NCBI GenBank assembly: GCA_024516035.1
Contig: CM044959.1
Coordinates: forward strand, 8,561,665 to 8,625,664
Direction of reading: 5' to 3'
DNA length: 64,000 nucleotides
Source of the DNA: Bactericera cockerelli
Lineage: Eukaryota; Arthropoda; Insecta; Hemiptera; Triozidae
This document shows, piece by piece, positions 52,867 through 63,806 of this stretch. The notes under the pieces were generated by a model that was given only the letters and a program-made list of their open reading frames with translations, was not told where the DNA came from and did no database searches. Numbering within the stretch: the first letter of the stretch is position 1; each line of letters begins with the position of its first letter. The position numbers were made by a program, and so were the translations under genes.

Positions 52867-55800
52867 CTGAAAAGATAGAATGGATCATTAAAAGATGCGT
52901 TGCTGAAAATGAGAAATGTAAAAATTAACAAGAAAAAAACAAAAACCAATCGAGAAAAAATACAAAATTATAATTCAAATAAAAAATGGGATAATGTGTA
53001 GGTGTAGAATTAGTTGAAAAGTGCTGGAGAGAGGTCTTTGTCAAGTTGTCATGAGTAAACAAGGTTTTTTTGTTAATATGTATTTAAAATTAAGAATTAT
53101 AAAATCATAGAAAATGAAACCAAGCCCCAAAAAATATGTACAACCATATATAAAAAAATAGTTCTTTAGAAAACATATACCAAATGTACCATGGGATGAA
53201 AAGCGGAAACAACAAATTAGACAGTGAAGCAAAGCGGAAACATATGATTTCTTTTTAAAATAAAATAATTGATAAAAAAAAAAAATGGGAGGAAGCAACC
53301 AAAACGAAAAAGGATAAGCAAACCATGCAAATGAGGGAGAATTCGTCAAAAAATTGCAAAAAACATACTGATAGAAAAAATATTTTCAAAATTCACACTT
53401 TTTTCTTGCTTTTTTTGTGATGGAAATTTTCAAACTTTGTACAAAGTTAAGATTTTGTCGAGAGAAATCATAGGTGGGGTTTGACACTTACCCATAAAGT
53501 CTACTCTCATCCAAACTTGTCCTGGTGTGGCACATAGCAGCGTGACAGAAATAGTTTAGAATGAGATAAGAATACAGTAGGTTAAAAAAAAAATCAAGTT
53601 TAAATGCCCCTGGTTGAAGAGTAAAAAACAGTGAAGATAAGATAAGATGCTCCTGATTAATCCTGAGAAGATAAGATTAATCCTGTCTCCAATAATTTTT
53701 CAAATCTTACATACTCCGCAGAAGTAGCTAATATTTTTTTCAAATGATTAAGTTATCGTTTATTGACGAGGCTAAGGGCCGTACTATGTAATTTATAATT
53801 TATTTGCACTAATAATAATTGTACATAATAGGTAACATATATTTAATGCGACTACCCCACACTAAGGGGATACAGTCCTCTTGTTTTGTGGGGTAGTTTC
53901 ATTTCTTAAAATAGTTTTTTTTTTATCTCTAACTCATAGTCACAGGATTAGTAAATCAAAGCCGATCCTTAGATTTTATCAGCTGACCATAGATTTTCCG
54001 GTACTTGAAAATGTATTTGAAAACAAAATTTTCCGTCACGAAGGCTGGCCACAGCTCTGTTACGCCACAGAAGTAATATACAGCTACAAAGTCTGGCTTG
54101 TCATGTCTAAGCTCTACAGTTGTTGTCAAGGTGAAAAATAAGGGATAGAGCCCACTAAAAAAAATACAGCTACAATGTCCGGCTTAGATATAACCTCTAC
54201 AGTTGTTGTCAAGGTGAAAAATAAGGGATAGTGTCCACTAAGATTAACAAATCCTATTTCATAATTCAGCCCTTAATATCAAACGAGGATGGTCACAACT
54301 ATTTGATAAGGAAAAACACCAAACGGTTATTTTCTTTTTGAGACAAAATTATATTAGTTTTCCCCATCTAAGACAGTTCGCAAAATGTGGACTTAGCTCC
54401 ACATAGGAATTACAAAAACTTCTATTGATTCCGCTCCAAGGAAATAAGAGTTTGGCGTTTTCTAGGGGCAAAATTAATAGACAAATTCTATATCACAAGT
54501 CATTGCTAAGCATCGGTTTTCCCTATCTTACACAGTACGCAATCCGTGACTTAGGGCCACAGAGGTATTACAAAAACGTCTATTAATTCCACCCTAAGTG
54601 TTTTAAAACAGTGAGATGATTGTTGTTGTTGTGTTTTCTGCTACAGGCAAACTTATACGTTACTTTTCACACGTATAGTGGAAAGTGGTGAAATATGAAA
54701 ATAAAATAGACTTCCTATTTGTACATTTTGGTGATTGATGTGTTTAAATAGTAACATCCTACACATTATGCTTGGAAGGTTATAGGGATATAGGGGCTTG
54801 GTTTCATTTCAATATGAGTTCAGTATTACAAAATTTAAAAACAAGTTTTCATTGTATGTTCTTCTTTTTTTCCAACATACTAAAAAAAGAGGAGAAAATA
54901 AATCAAGAGAGTGGGAAATTATTTCAAACAACTTTTTTCGTTTAATAATAAATTAAAAATCATGAATGAAAAAAAAAAGATGACACAAAAACGATTTTAA
55001 AATATAACTAATAAGTTACAAATATTTGGAAAACTAGAACGAAGACGCTACTTGAGCAAAATAATAAAATTACAGAAGTTAAATTTTGCAGTCTCAAGAT
55101 AGTAATATACATAAATAAAAATGTGTTTAAAAAAATGGTGTAACAATGGAACGTAAAAATTGGATATGGTCAAAGAAATTATAGGTAATGAGATTGAGGA
55201 TGTCATATGAACATCCCCTTGGTATATGAACCTGTATACAATAATCTGTTTATCCTGCAAGAATGAGACTAAAGAGATGTCATAAAAAAATCTGTCACTG
55301 CGAAAATCGGCTAGAAACCTCAGTATTCCGGAACCGCTTTCGCATTACTTCAGAGCACTTTACATTTACATCCATGCCATTCCGGAAACGAAAAAACTTG
55401 GTCAGAACTTTCCGTTCTAGCTGGGATTCGAACCCGCAACCTCTGGATCAGCAACCAATGCTCTTAACCACCGAGCCAGGAAGGTCGGCTGTTACAATAC
55501 ATGGTAGGTTTCTTTTCTAAAAGAAATTCCTCTGCGTCCATTATTTAGAACTATTGCACTCAATAACAACTGTTTTTGGGTTAAATTTTCCAGCGTTAAA
55601 TTTTACACCAAGTTTGGTGTCTCACCGTTACTTCACTCAGCGTTTCCACCCACCGGTTAGCTAACTTTTCCAGCGTTACATTACATTCTGAGGTTCTTTT
55701 CTAAAAGAAATTCCTATAGCACCCAAAAACTATTTTTGGGTTAACTTTTCCAGCGTTAACTTTTTCACCGATAAGTTTGATGTCTTACCGGTCAGCGGTT

Positions 55801-58700
55801 CCACCGGTTAGCTAGCTTTTCCAGCGTTACATTACAGTACATTACATTCTGAGGTTTCTAAAAGAAATTCCTATAGCACCCAACAACTATTTTTTGGTTA
55901 ACTTTTCCAGCGCGTTAATTTTTTCACCGGACAAGTTTGATGTCTCACCGGTCACTTCACTCAGCAGTTCCACCGGTCAGCGGTACCACCGGTTCGCTAG
56001 CTGTCACTTACCGCAGATCGTCGGAGCGGAACAGAGCCGCTATCTCCTCGAAGGTCTTGTTCTTGGTCTCGGGAACTCTCCGGTAGGTGAACAGCCAGAA
56101 GATTGCCAGCATCACGCTGAACGGGAGGAATGTGTAGTTCTCTAGTTGGCTCTGGGGAGGAAGAGAGGTACAGTCATAATTAGATAAGGAGAGTTAGGTT
56201 GGTACATTTTATGCTGAAGGGCAGGAATGTGTAGTTCTCTAGTTGGCTCTGGGGAGGAATACGAGGTACAGTCATAATTAGATAAGGAGAGTTAGGTTGG
56301 TACGTTTTATGCTGAAGGGCAGGAATGTGTAGTTCTCTAGTTGGCTCTGGGGAGGAAGAGAGGTACAGTCATAATTAGATAATAATAATAATTAATGTGT
56401 TTCTTTGTGTTATTATATCACAATTTTAGTGGGCAGTGGGGAATTAAAGAGTGAAAGAGAATTTTTTGTGGAATCTAGAATGTAGAAAAAACGGTATTCT
56501 ACCATATAAAACAAATTTGAAGAAAATCGGTTAGGCGGTTCTGGAGATACAAGTGATTTAGTATAAAATCTCAAAATTGGCACGTGTAATACGTGTATAC
56601 AATGTGAAACTATCACGAGAAAGTATTGTGTCCATAATTGGCAGTGTTTTTTTATATAATGTTATATTTCTATTGTTTGTGAATAATTTTGTATAATTAT
56701 ACTTCCATAAATATACATTCAATAGTACTTTGAAGAAGAAAAAATAAATAAATAAAGTTGACTTTTAATTTGTATTTTTTTTTTTTTTTTTTTTACAAGT
56801 AGGTACTCACATTAAGCGTAGGGAAGCCGAGTCCGACCACAAAGTTGGCGATCCAGTTGACCAGCACCGCGATGGACATGGCGGCGGGGCGAGGTCCCTG
56901 CGAGAACAGCTCGGCGGTGATCATCCAGGGAATCGAACCCGGACCCACGGCGAAGAAGACCACGAAGCCGAGAATGGAGATGACCGAGAGGTAGGACATC
57001 CAGTCGATCATTTCCTGCACAAACCCGAAGAACTCCTGATCAGGGACGTAGTAGTCGCTCGGCCGCGTTTCCCCAGTGTCGAGATTCTGTCAGGCCCGGT
57101 TTGATAGTTTTTTTTTTTTTTTTTTTTAAAAGTTTTCATGTATTTATATTTCACAAATAAACATCTTCAACGAATATTGAGGGTATAACCAACCACCTTC
57201 AAAAGATATTTTTTTTTTTTTTTTACCAGGAGCATAGATTTGTAAGGAGCACAGATTTGTAAGGAACACAGATTTGTAAGGAGCACAGATTTATCTGGAC
57301 CACAGATTAATGAACTACAAAATTTTAAGGAGCACAGATTTGTAAGGAACACAGATTTCTCTGGACCACAGATTAACCAACTACAAAATTATAAGGAGCA
57401 CAGATTTATCTGGACCAGAGATTTATCTGAACTACAAAATCATCAGCAGTACTGATTTATCAGGAGCTTTATATTCATCAGTACAGATCTAACCCAGACT
57501 TCGTTCCAGAATATATTCTTACTCTCGTCCCCAAATCTTTCAACCATCCCTCAACGTCACCTCAACGTTTATTTGAATGCTATCAAACCAGGTCCGAATG
57601 AGTTTATGGAAACCGGAATATTCGAACGTCAGAGGACCTCTCAAAGATCTCGTCTACTTCAACGGCAAAGCACTGATCGGTTCTGCAAACTACAACTTTT
57701 TTTATTTTTGTTACAAAACAAAATCGAAGAAAAAAAACTCTATTTTCTTTGCTTTGAATAACGATAGTACAAAATGACTTCTTAATAGGTACAGGATACT
57801 GGATAACAGATCCATTAAGAAGTTATTTTAAACTAAATAAAATTAGTAACCAAGTAAAAGCAATTATACACGCTTGTTTTCTGTGTTTTAGATGGAGGAA
57901 AATCCTTCTGGTTAACTGTAGTATAATAAACCATTTCTTCAGGAGATATATCATCTGTAATTCCTCTTCGAAATGTGATATATGTACTAGGAAATATACT
58001 GCAATCATTATCATTTTTATTATTAATTTTTACTATTATATTAATATTTTATAATAATAATAATGTTTATTATACATATATTCACTGATGGAGTCTTTAG
58101 GATTCAATTCATTTTTAATTATCAGATTAAATCTAGTTCATTCAATTTCACTACATGTTAGAATCACCTTTTTAATTGCCAAACCAATCAGTGCTTAGTC
58201 TACATGCTAACAAAAGAAAACCAACTGAGACCATCAAGAAATCGTGACGAAATATTCCGTGACATGGGGAAACACTTAAGTATTGCCTAACCGGGGGAGG
58301 GCGATAAATAAGCAAATCATATATAGGAACAAAATAAAATGGAAATTAATTATAATGATAAATTAATGTTGTTGTTTTGTATATTATAAATTAATAACAC
58401 TCTTTAGTGAAAGGTGGCCACCAGGCGAGTTTAATGCTCAAAGCATTTTCTACTACCTAACCCTCAGAGTCTTATTAATTTTTTAAAGAAATTAAAATAA
58501 AAAAAAATTAAAGAACGAAAGAAAAATAAATTAAACAAAATAAGTAGAAAATCAAGTGAAAATTATTTTTCTGACAATTTTCAATTTAATTGACTTTCCA
58601 GGGCAATAAGACTAATAATATTACTAGGATCTAAACCAAAATAAAATCAATTAATAAAAATTAACTACAAAACTATTTAAGGAATAGAACAGTAAAAATG

Positions 58701-58741
<41 letters not shown>

Positions 58742-61700
58742 AATATGGTTTGGGAAAAATAAATAAGGGCTTAAAAGTGAGCAAAATAAAAATAATCGGG
58801 CCCATGCTCTAGCTTACATGACTAATATGAAACTATAGTATTAAAATAATAAATAATATCATCTTGTTTATACTGCTCAATATGGACTTATGAGTCCCAT
58901 TATTCCAGCAGTAAGCCCAAGACGTAATATTATGTGGTCAAAATCCCAAATGAGAGCTTATCATGTCCCGGCTGAGTTTCAAACCCACGAGCTCTGGATT
59001 ATCAGACAGATGTCTTGACCACTGAGTTACTGGGACATACATAAATCTTATCTGACTTTATATCCCAGCAACCTGTCATTGTGAATTAAACATTAAATTT
59101 CTCTGTAAAAATTATGATTCGAATTTGATCGATCACATACCAAGTGCTAACCGCGCTGAACGTTGGTTAACTTCAGTGATCTCACGAGAACTTGTGTTCA
59201 ATGAACCGTTGAATCGACCTTGAATTTTACCTTTTAAAGAAGCACTGGAATTGTTAAAAAAAAAAAAAAAAAAAAAATACCTCACTTCAGAACCAAATAT
59301 CCCACCTCACCTTGGCCTGTACTATACCTTGATCTGGAAGAAGATGGTGATGAAGATGGAAAAGATGAACATCTCCCTTTCATTATTTCCCCTCACTTCA
59401 AAATCAAATATCCCACCTCACCTTGACAATTTTCCCACAACTTCCACACATCACCTAGGCAATTATTCCATCTAATCTAGGCATGTACTATACTTTGATT
59501 TTGGAAGAAATGGTGATAGTATTGTGGCCAATTTCCCTAATTTTCTACTCACTTCAAAATCAAATATCCCACCTCACCTTGACAATTTTCCTACATTATG
59601 GAAGAAATGGTGATAGTATTGTGGCCAATTTCCCTAATTTTCTACTCACTTCAAAATCAAATATCCCACCTCACCTTGACAATTTTCCTACAACTTTCAC
59701 ACATCACCTAGGCAATTTCCCATCTCATCTTGGCCTGCACTATAACTTGATTAGGGAAGAAATGGTGATAGTATTGTAGCCAATTTCCCTAATTTTCTAC
59801 TCACTTCACAATCAAATATCCCATCTCACCTTGACAATTTTCCCATCTCACCTTGACAATATCCCATCTCGCCTTGACAATTTTCCCACAACTTTCACAC
59901 ACCACCTTGACAATTTCCCATCTCACCTTGGCCTGTACTTTACCATGATCATATAGGAGATGGTGATTAATATGGAGAAGATGAACATCCACCATTCCTC
60001 CTTTCCCTTCACTTCAAAATCAAATATTTTTTAGGATTTTTTTTAATGTGGCTATTTTGACTATTTTTCCCATCTCACCTCGGCCGCTTTCCCGCCTTGG
60101 CCTGTACTATACCTTGATGAGGAAGGAGATGGTGATGAAGATGGAGAAAATGAACATTCCTCTTTCCTTTTATTCCCTCACTTCAAATATCCCACCTCAC
60201 CTGGACATTTTTCCCACAACTTTCACACCTCACCTTGACAATTTTCCCACAACTTTCACACCTCACCTTGACATTTTTCCCACAACTTTCACACCTCACC
60301 TGGACAATTTTCCCACAACTTTCACACCTCACCTGGACAATTTTCCCACAACTTTCACACCTCACCTGGACAATTTTCCCACAACTTTCACACCTCACCT
60401 TGACAATTTTCCCACAACTTTCACACCTCACCTGGACAATTTTCCCACAACTTTCACACCTCACCTGGACAATTTTCCCACAACTTTCACACCTCACCTG
60501 GACAATTTTCCCACAACTTTCACACCTCACCTTGACAATTTTCCCACAACTTTCACACATCACCTTGACAATTTCCCATCGCCTGTACTTTACCTTGATC
60601 AGGTAGGAGAGGGGAGATTCCTTATTTCCCCTCACTTCAACACCAAATATCCCACCTCACCTGGACTATTTTCCCATCTCACCTCAGCCGCTTTCCCGCC
60701 TTGGCCTGTACTTTACCTTGATGAGAAACGAGATGGTGATGAAGATGGAGAAGATGAACATCCCCCCCAGCCCGTACAGATGCAGCGTCCTCCGGCCCAT
60801 CCTGTCCATGAGAGGTATGGAGATGATGGTCATCGTGACCATGATGGCGCCTATGCCGATGGTCATGAACTTGGCTGTCTCCTGGGAGAGGCCAGAGCTT
60901 TCGAACAGCCCGGTGGAATAGTAGAACACCTGGAACATAGATGGATGGATAAATGATGGATGGGTTGGGTGGAAGAGATTGCCATAGGCAATAGCCCCGA
61001 CCTTTAGTTAGGACATATGTATATATTTTGTTTATCTTTTTTCTTCATATATTATAGATTGATGGATAAATGTTAAAGGGTTGGGTGGAAGAGATTGCCA
61101 TAGGCAATAACCCCGCGCTTTAGTTAGGACATGTGTATATATTTTGTTTATCTTTTTTCTTCATATAGATGGATAGATAAATGTTGGGTGGAAGAGATTG
61201 CCATAGGCAATAACCCCGCCCTTTAGTTATAACATACATATATATTTTTTTTTTTTTTCTTGTTTATATTAATAATATTGTCGATTTTAATATTTAATTT
61301 TTACCATTATTTGTCTGTATATATGTTCTACTACTAATAATAATAATATCGTCTTATTTATACTGCCCGATAAGGACTATTAAAGTCCCATTATTACAGC
61401 AGTAAGCCCAAGACATATTATTATGTGGAAAATTACCAAACGGGAGGATAACATGTCATGTCCCGGCCGGGTTTCGAACCCACGACCTCTGGAATCTTTG
61501 GATTCACAGAGTGCCGCCTTTACCACTGAGCTAATATAGATGTGGATGGATAAATGTTATGAGGGCACGAATAGCTCAGTGATTAAGCACTCGCTTGCCA
61601 TGCCGAAGGTCCCGGGTTCGAACCCCCACGCCGACAAAAAATTATATTTGGTTTTGGTTAGTTGTTTGTAAGGGATACCTTCCGGTGCGTTCGTGTTGAC

Positions 61701-63806
61701 CCAGCACCTAAATGGGAAGTAGTGTGTCACTCACTTCTCGCCCATCAGAGGGGAGGCATACTACGGGATGGGCACTATGGGCAGGCTACAACACAGACCA
61801 CAAGCGTCTACAGTAGCTCCTGTTTCATGGCTACGAAATAAAAAAGTCTGAGAAACACTCATCTTAAATAAAAAAAGTTATCCATCCGATCATTACGTAG
61901 CGAGGAACGACGGAGTTTACGAAGGACCGACCAGCTAGTAAAATTTGATATCAGACAGACAGACTCCTTAAAAAATAAAAAAAGATAAAGAGGTAGTTAT
62001 TTGTGTTATTATGTCACAATTTTTAGTGGGTAGCATCGAGATTACGAGAACTAATGCTAATGCATCATATCTCCAACCAACCGTCATATTCCAATATCTA
62101 TCTCGTAATGCCGCCACTGGTCGTTGCCCACTCTACAACTACCCCGATTGTCCTCACGAGGGTAGAGTAATCCCCGAGATCCAAAGAACAGAGCCGAAAA
62201 AAATCTGGCTGGGTTTCGAACCCACGACTTCTGGAATCTCTAGATTCACAGAGTGCCGCCTTTACCACTGAGCTACAGGTATGCTTTTCTCTCTCTACTC
62301 ACAGCGTTGATTCCCGACAGCTGCTGTGAGAGTTGCATAACCACGCCGATGATGAGGGGGGCTCTCTCTCTCTCTCTCTCTCTCCCTCTCTTCCCCCCCC
62401 TCTCTCTCTCCCCCTCTCTCTCCCCCTCTCTCTCCCCCCTCTCTCTCCCCCCTCTCTCCCCCCCCTCACTCTCTCACTCCCTCTCTCTCTATCTCATTCT
62501 ACTCACAGCGTTGATTCCCGAGAGCTGCTGTGAGAGTTGCATAACCACGCCGATGATCAGGGGCTTGCGCAGGGTGGAAGAGCACAGGAGCTCCGACATG
62601 GAGATCTTGGACTCGGACTGCTGAGCTATCTGCTCCACCCGCATCTCTTCAATGTCCACCTCGATCTGAGTCGAGGCTCGAAGCTTCCTCAGAGCTGGAG
62701 AACAGAATTGAATTAGACTAGAATAAATGAACTTTTTACTTGGACAAAATCATTTAATGAAAAATGCAATTTAAAAAAAATGAGTGTTTCACAGCCTTTT
62801 TTATTTCGTAGCCATGAAACAAGAGCTACTGTAGACGCTTGGGGTCTGTGTTGCAGCTTGCCCATCCCGTAGTATGCCTCCCCTCTGATGGGCGAGAAGT
62901 GACACAATACTTCCCATTTAGGTGCTGGGTCAACACGAGTGCACCGGAAGGTATCCCTTACAAACAATTGTAATAAAAACCAAATTTTGAATACCATTTT
63001 TTGTTCGAACCCGGGACCTTCCGCATGGCAAGCGAGTGCTTAACCAATGAGCTAATCGTACGCATATTTTATCTCTATGTTGTTTATCTTTTCTTTTCTT
63101 GTTTATACTGTTCTAAATTTTGTATTCTATTTTTTATAATTACTTGTTTGTACATAATTATGTCCTATTAATAAAGAGTTTCATAATAATAATAGACTAA
63201 TACGAAGAAAAATGTACCTAATAATATTCTAGTAAAATATAATAAAAAAAGTATTTTAACCTCGGCTAGCCTCCGTGGCGTAATGGTTGTGATTGCTGCC
63301 CGTAGTCCAATGATCCCGAGTTCGATTCCCGGTTGGGACAGACTTTTCGAAGAAAATTCTGTTCCCTCTAAGCACATGACGGTGGCATTTCCGGCCCTAC
63401 CTAGGTCGGGTGAGGTTAATGTTGATGGCTGATGCGATTCCTGGCGAATGGAGGGTAAATCCCCCGTACTGACTACTTCAAATCGGGACATTGAAACCAA
63501 ATGGAACCAACTGGTCACAATATATCTAATAGAGATCGGTGTGATAATTGGTGCTCCTCTTGTGAATATCCTACTTCTCTTGTGAAATTAACTTCGGTGA
63601 TCCTACGAGAACCTGTACATTCAACGCGCCATCAACGCTGGCAATCCAATAAATGAAGACCTCTCCTTATATAAAAAAATGTTCATAAAAAAACTGACCT
63701 TTCCTGGCTTCTTCCTCCCACATTTTGTTCATCAGCAAATATCTGGGAGATTCAACACACACAGGCAGGAGTATAAGTTGCAGGAATGGAGCAAGTACTG
63801 TTAAAC
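52791..63806 (-). CDS. GLUT-type facilitative sugar transporter (5'-partial gene)
   Basis: Exons 63699-63806, 62507-62694, 60717-60929, 56811-57086, 56012-56151, 53492-53521 and 52791-52866; all phases join and all introns have GT/AG. A member of the major facilitator superfamily, SLC2 group: a plasma-membrane 12-helix carrier. The visible part covers the end of TM6 through the C-terminus. Marks in order: CVESPRYLL (PESPR-type motif), [27 protein letters not shown] with [13 protein letters not shown], and [12 protein letters not shown]. The C-terminus comes from a 30-nt microexon plus a short last exon ([17 protein letters not shown]). It resembles insect GLUT1 most closely. N-terminal exons lie beyond the right edge. 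Three of its exon borders have been partly duplicated into the introns. Confidence 0.97.
53492..53521 (-). CDS. Sugar transporter 30-nt microexon
   Basis: Acceptor CACCAG and donor GTAAGTGT bracket 30 nt. One base completes Arg and two bases are passed on, giving [10 protein letters not shown]. It fits both neighbours in phase. Skipping it (30 nt) would keep the frame. Confidence 0.75.
53936..54274. mobile_element. MITE family B with internal tandem duplication
   Basis: Ends 'acaggattagtaaatc' and 'atttcataattcagccctta'. The segment ctacagttgttgtcaaggtg...aaaaataagggatag occurs twice (about 54113 and 54203). Confidence 0.8.
54355..54437. mobile_element. MITE family A fragment
   Basis: Degenerate right part: ttccccatctaagacag, 'ttacaaaaacttctattgattccgct'. 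Confidence 0.55.
54464..54595. mobile_element. MITE family A
   Basis: ggggcaaaattaatagaca to gtctattaattccaccct, complete. Confidence 0.85.
54596..55304 (-). other. Transporter intron, AT-rich
   Basis: No element recognised. Confidence 0.4.
55305..55488 (-). mobile_element. SINE group 5 (tRNA-derived), longest copy
   Basis: Box B complement gggattcgaacccgcaacct, box A complement cttaaccaccgagccag, body acatccatgccattccggaa. Confidence 0.85.
55510..56005 (-). repeat. About 170-bp tandem repeat abutting a splice donor
   Basis: Three imperfect units containing ttctaaaagaaattcct, gggttaacttttccagcgtt, and tccaccggttagctagct. The array ends against the donor of the exon at 56012. Confidence 0.85.
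56012..56151 (-). CDS. Sugar transporter exon (TM12, PETK motif)
   Basis: Acceptor CCCCAG above 56151, donor GTAAGTGA. Phase 0 in, two bases out. Encodes [20 protein letters not shown], then [20 protein letters not shown]. Confidence 0.97.
56152..56352 (-). repeat. Duplicated acceptor side of the TM12 exon
   Basis: Two extra copies (exon-like 56211-56248 and 56309-56346; period 97-98 bp) repeat the first 36-38 exon bases, the CCCCAG acceptor and the adjoining intron. Confidence 0.92.
56353..56810 (-). other. Transporter intron, AT-rich
   Basis: Contains a SINE group 7 tail piece near 56395-56440 and a poly-T run before 56795. Confidence 0.5.
56811..57086 (-). CDS. Sugar transporter exon (TM9-TM11)
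   Basis: Acceptor CTGACAG above 57086, donor GTGAGTAC. Phase 0/0, 92 codons. Encodes [40 protein letters not shown] and [16 protein letters not shown]. The loop [20 protein letters not shown] before TM9 is longer than in vertebrate GLUT1. Confidence 0.97.
57225..57480. repeat. Tandem repeat (aaggagcacagatttgt)
   Basis: About ten imperfect units of 18-24 bp mixing aaggagcacagattt and 'tctggaccacagatt' forms. Confidence 0.88.
57481..58394 (-). other. Transporter intron, no element identified
   Basis: A short stretch at 57590-57700 looks faintly protein-like ([19 protein letters not shown] on the plus strand) but has no recognised family; it may be a decayed insert. Confidence 0.35.
58395..58480 (-). 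mobile_element. SINE group 6, 3' part
   Basis: actctttagtgaaaggtggc, caccaggcgagtttaatgct. Confidence 0.7.
58701..58740. repeat. Poly-A run of about 40 bases
   Basis: Essentially uninterrupted A; assembly length here is uncertain. Confidence 0.95.
58845..59038 (-). mobile_element. SINE group 1 (tRNA-derived)
   Basis: 'atatcatcttgtttatactgc' to 'actgagttactgggacata'. Confidence 0.85.
59112..59205 (-). mobile_element. 5S rRNA-derived SINE fragment
   Basis: ctgaacgttggttaacttca and gtgatctcacgagaacttgt. Confidence 0.65.
59290..60716 (-). repeat. Compound array of duplicated exon ends and 33-bp units
   Basis: Repeats of the donor side of the exon at 60717 (cctgtact-tacc followed by tgatga...gagatggtgatgaa) occur near 59317, 59484, 59733, 59932, 60100 and 60588. 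They are interspersed with units of 'caccttgacaattttccc'. The core 60195-60570 is about eleven 33-bp units (acaattttcccacaactttc). The 33-bp period keeps frames open on both strands. Confidence 0.9.
60717..60929 (-). CDS. Sugar transporter exon (TM7-TM8)
   Basis: Acceptor TTCCAG above 60929, donor GTAAAGTA. Phase 0/0, 71 codons. Encodes [39 protein letters not shown] and [15 protein letters not shown]. Confidence 0.97.
60962..61330. repeat. Retroelement 3'-end repeat, three tandem copies
   Basis: gggttgggtggaagagattg at about 60962 and 61078, and a related unit at about 61182, each with gccataggcaataaccccgc-like text and a cttcatat-rich tail. Confidence 0.8.
61335..61535 (-). mobile_element. 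SINE group 1, missing its outer tRNA stem
   Basis: tatcgtcttatttatactgc to 'ctttaccactgagct'. Confidence 0.88.
61566..61868 (+). mobile_element. SINE group 2 (tRNA-derived)
   Basis: Full-length: cgaatagctcagtgattaag, cccgggttcgaacccccacg, gaaacactcatctta. Confidence 0.9.
61990..62278 (-). mobile_element. Chimeric SINE (group 7 body, group 1 head)
   Basis: 62208-62278 is a group 1 tRNA head (box B complement ggtttcgaacccacgactt, then ctttaccactgagctac); 61990-62200 is the 3' body of group 7 (cacaatttttagtgggtag, ccgccactggtcgttgcc). Confidence 0.7.
62301..62361 (-). repeat. Partial duplicate of a transporter exon end with its donor
   Basis: Copies 62507-62566 with two or three changes: on the minus strand it reads [19 protein letters not shown] followed by the same GTGAGTAG donor. 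Confidence 0.93.
62362..62500. repeat. CT/CCCT-rich microsatellite
   Basis: Runs of ctctctctct and ccccctctct between the two copies of the exon end. Confidence 0.95.
62507..62694 (-). CDS. Sugar transporter exon (loop 6-7, TM7 start)
   Basis: Acceptor CTCCAG above 62694, donor GTGAGTAG. Takes two bases, ends phase 0. Encodes [18 protein letters not shown], then [22 protein letters not shown], the QLS substrate motif. Confidence 0.97.
62778..63064 (-). mobile_element. SINE group 2 (tRNA-derived)
   Basis: Complete on the minus strand, box B complement ttcgaacccgggaccttccg. Confidence 0.9.
63269..63545 (+). mobile_element. SINE group 3 (tRNA-derived), plus orientation
   Basis: agcctccgtggcgtaatggt, cgagttcgattcccggttgg, ggtgaggttaatgttgatgg. 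Confidence 0.9.
63581..63645 (-). mobile_element. 5S rRNA-derived SINE fragment
   Basis: ttaacttcggtgatcctacg and ccatcaacgctggc. Confidence 0.7.
63699..63806 (-). CDS. Sugar transporter exon (TM6 end, PESPR motif), first visible
   Basis: Acceptor GTTTCAG above 63806, donor AAAG|GTCAGT. Encodes [20 protein letters not shown] then [15 protein letters not shown]. It begins inside a codon, so more exons lie upstream. Confidence 0.95.

Noticed and set aside
57573..57777. Overlapping plus-strand frames, one with [15 protein letters not shown]
   Set aside because: Short, unrecognised, and inside a transporter intron; no splice context.
60048..60956. 302-codon plus-strand frame and its minus counterpart
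   Set aside because: By-products of a 33-bp tandem repeat; the plus frame also runs antisense through a genuine transporter exon.
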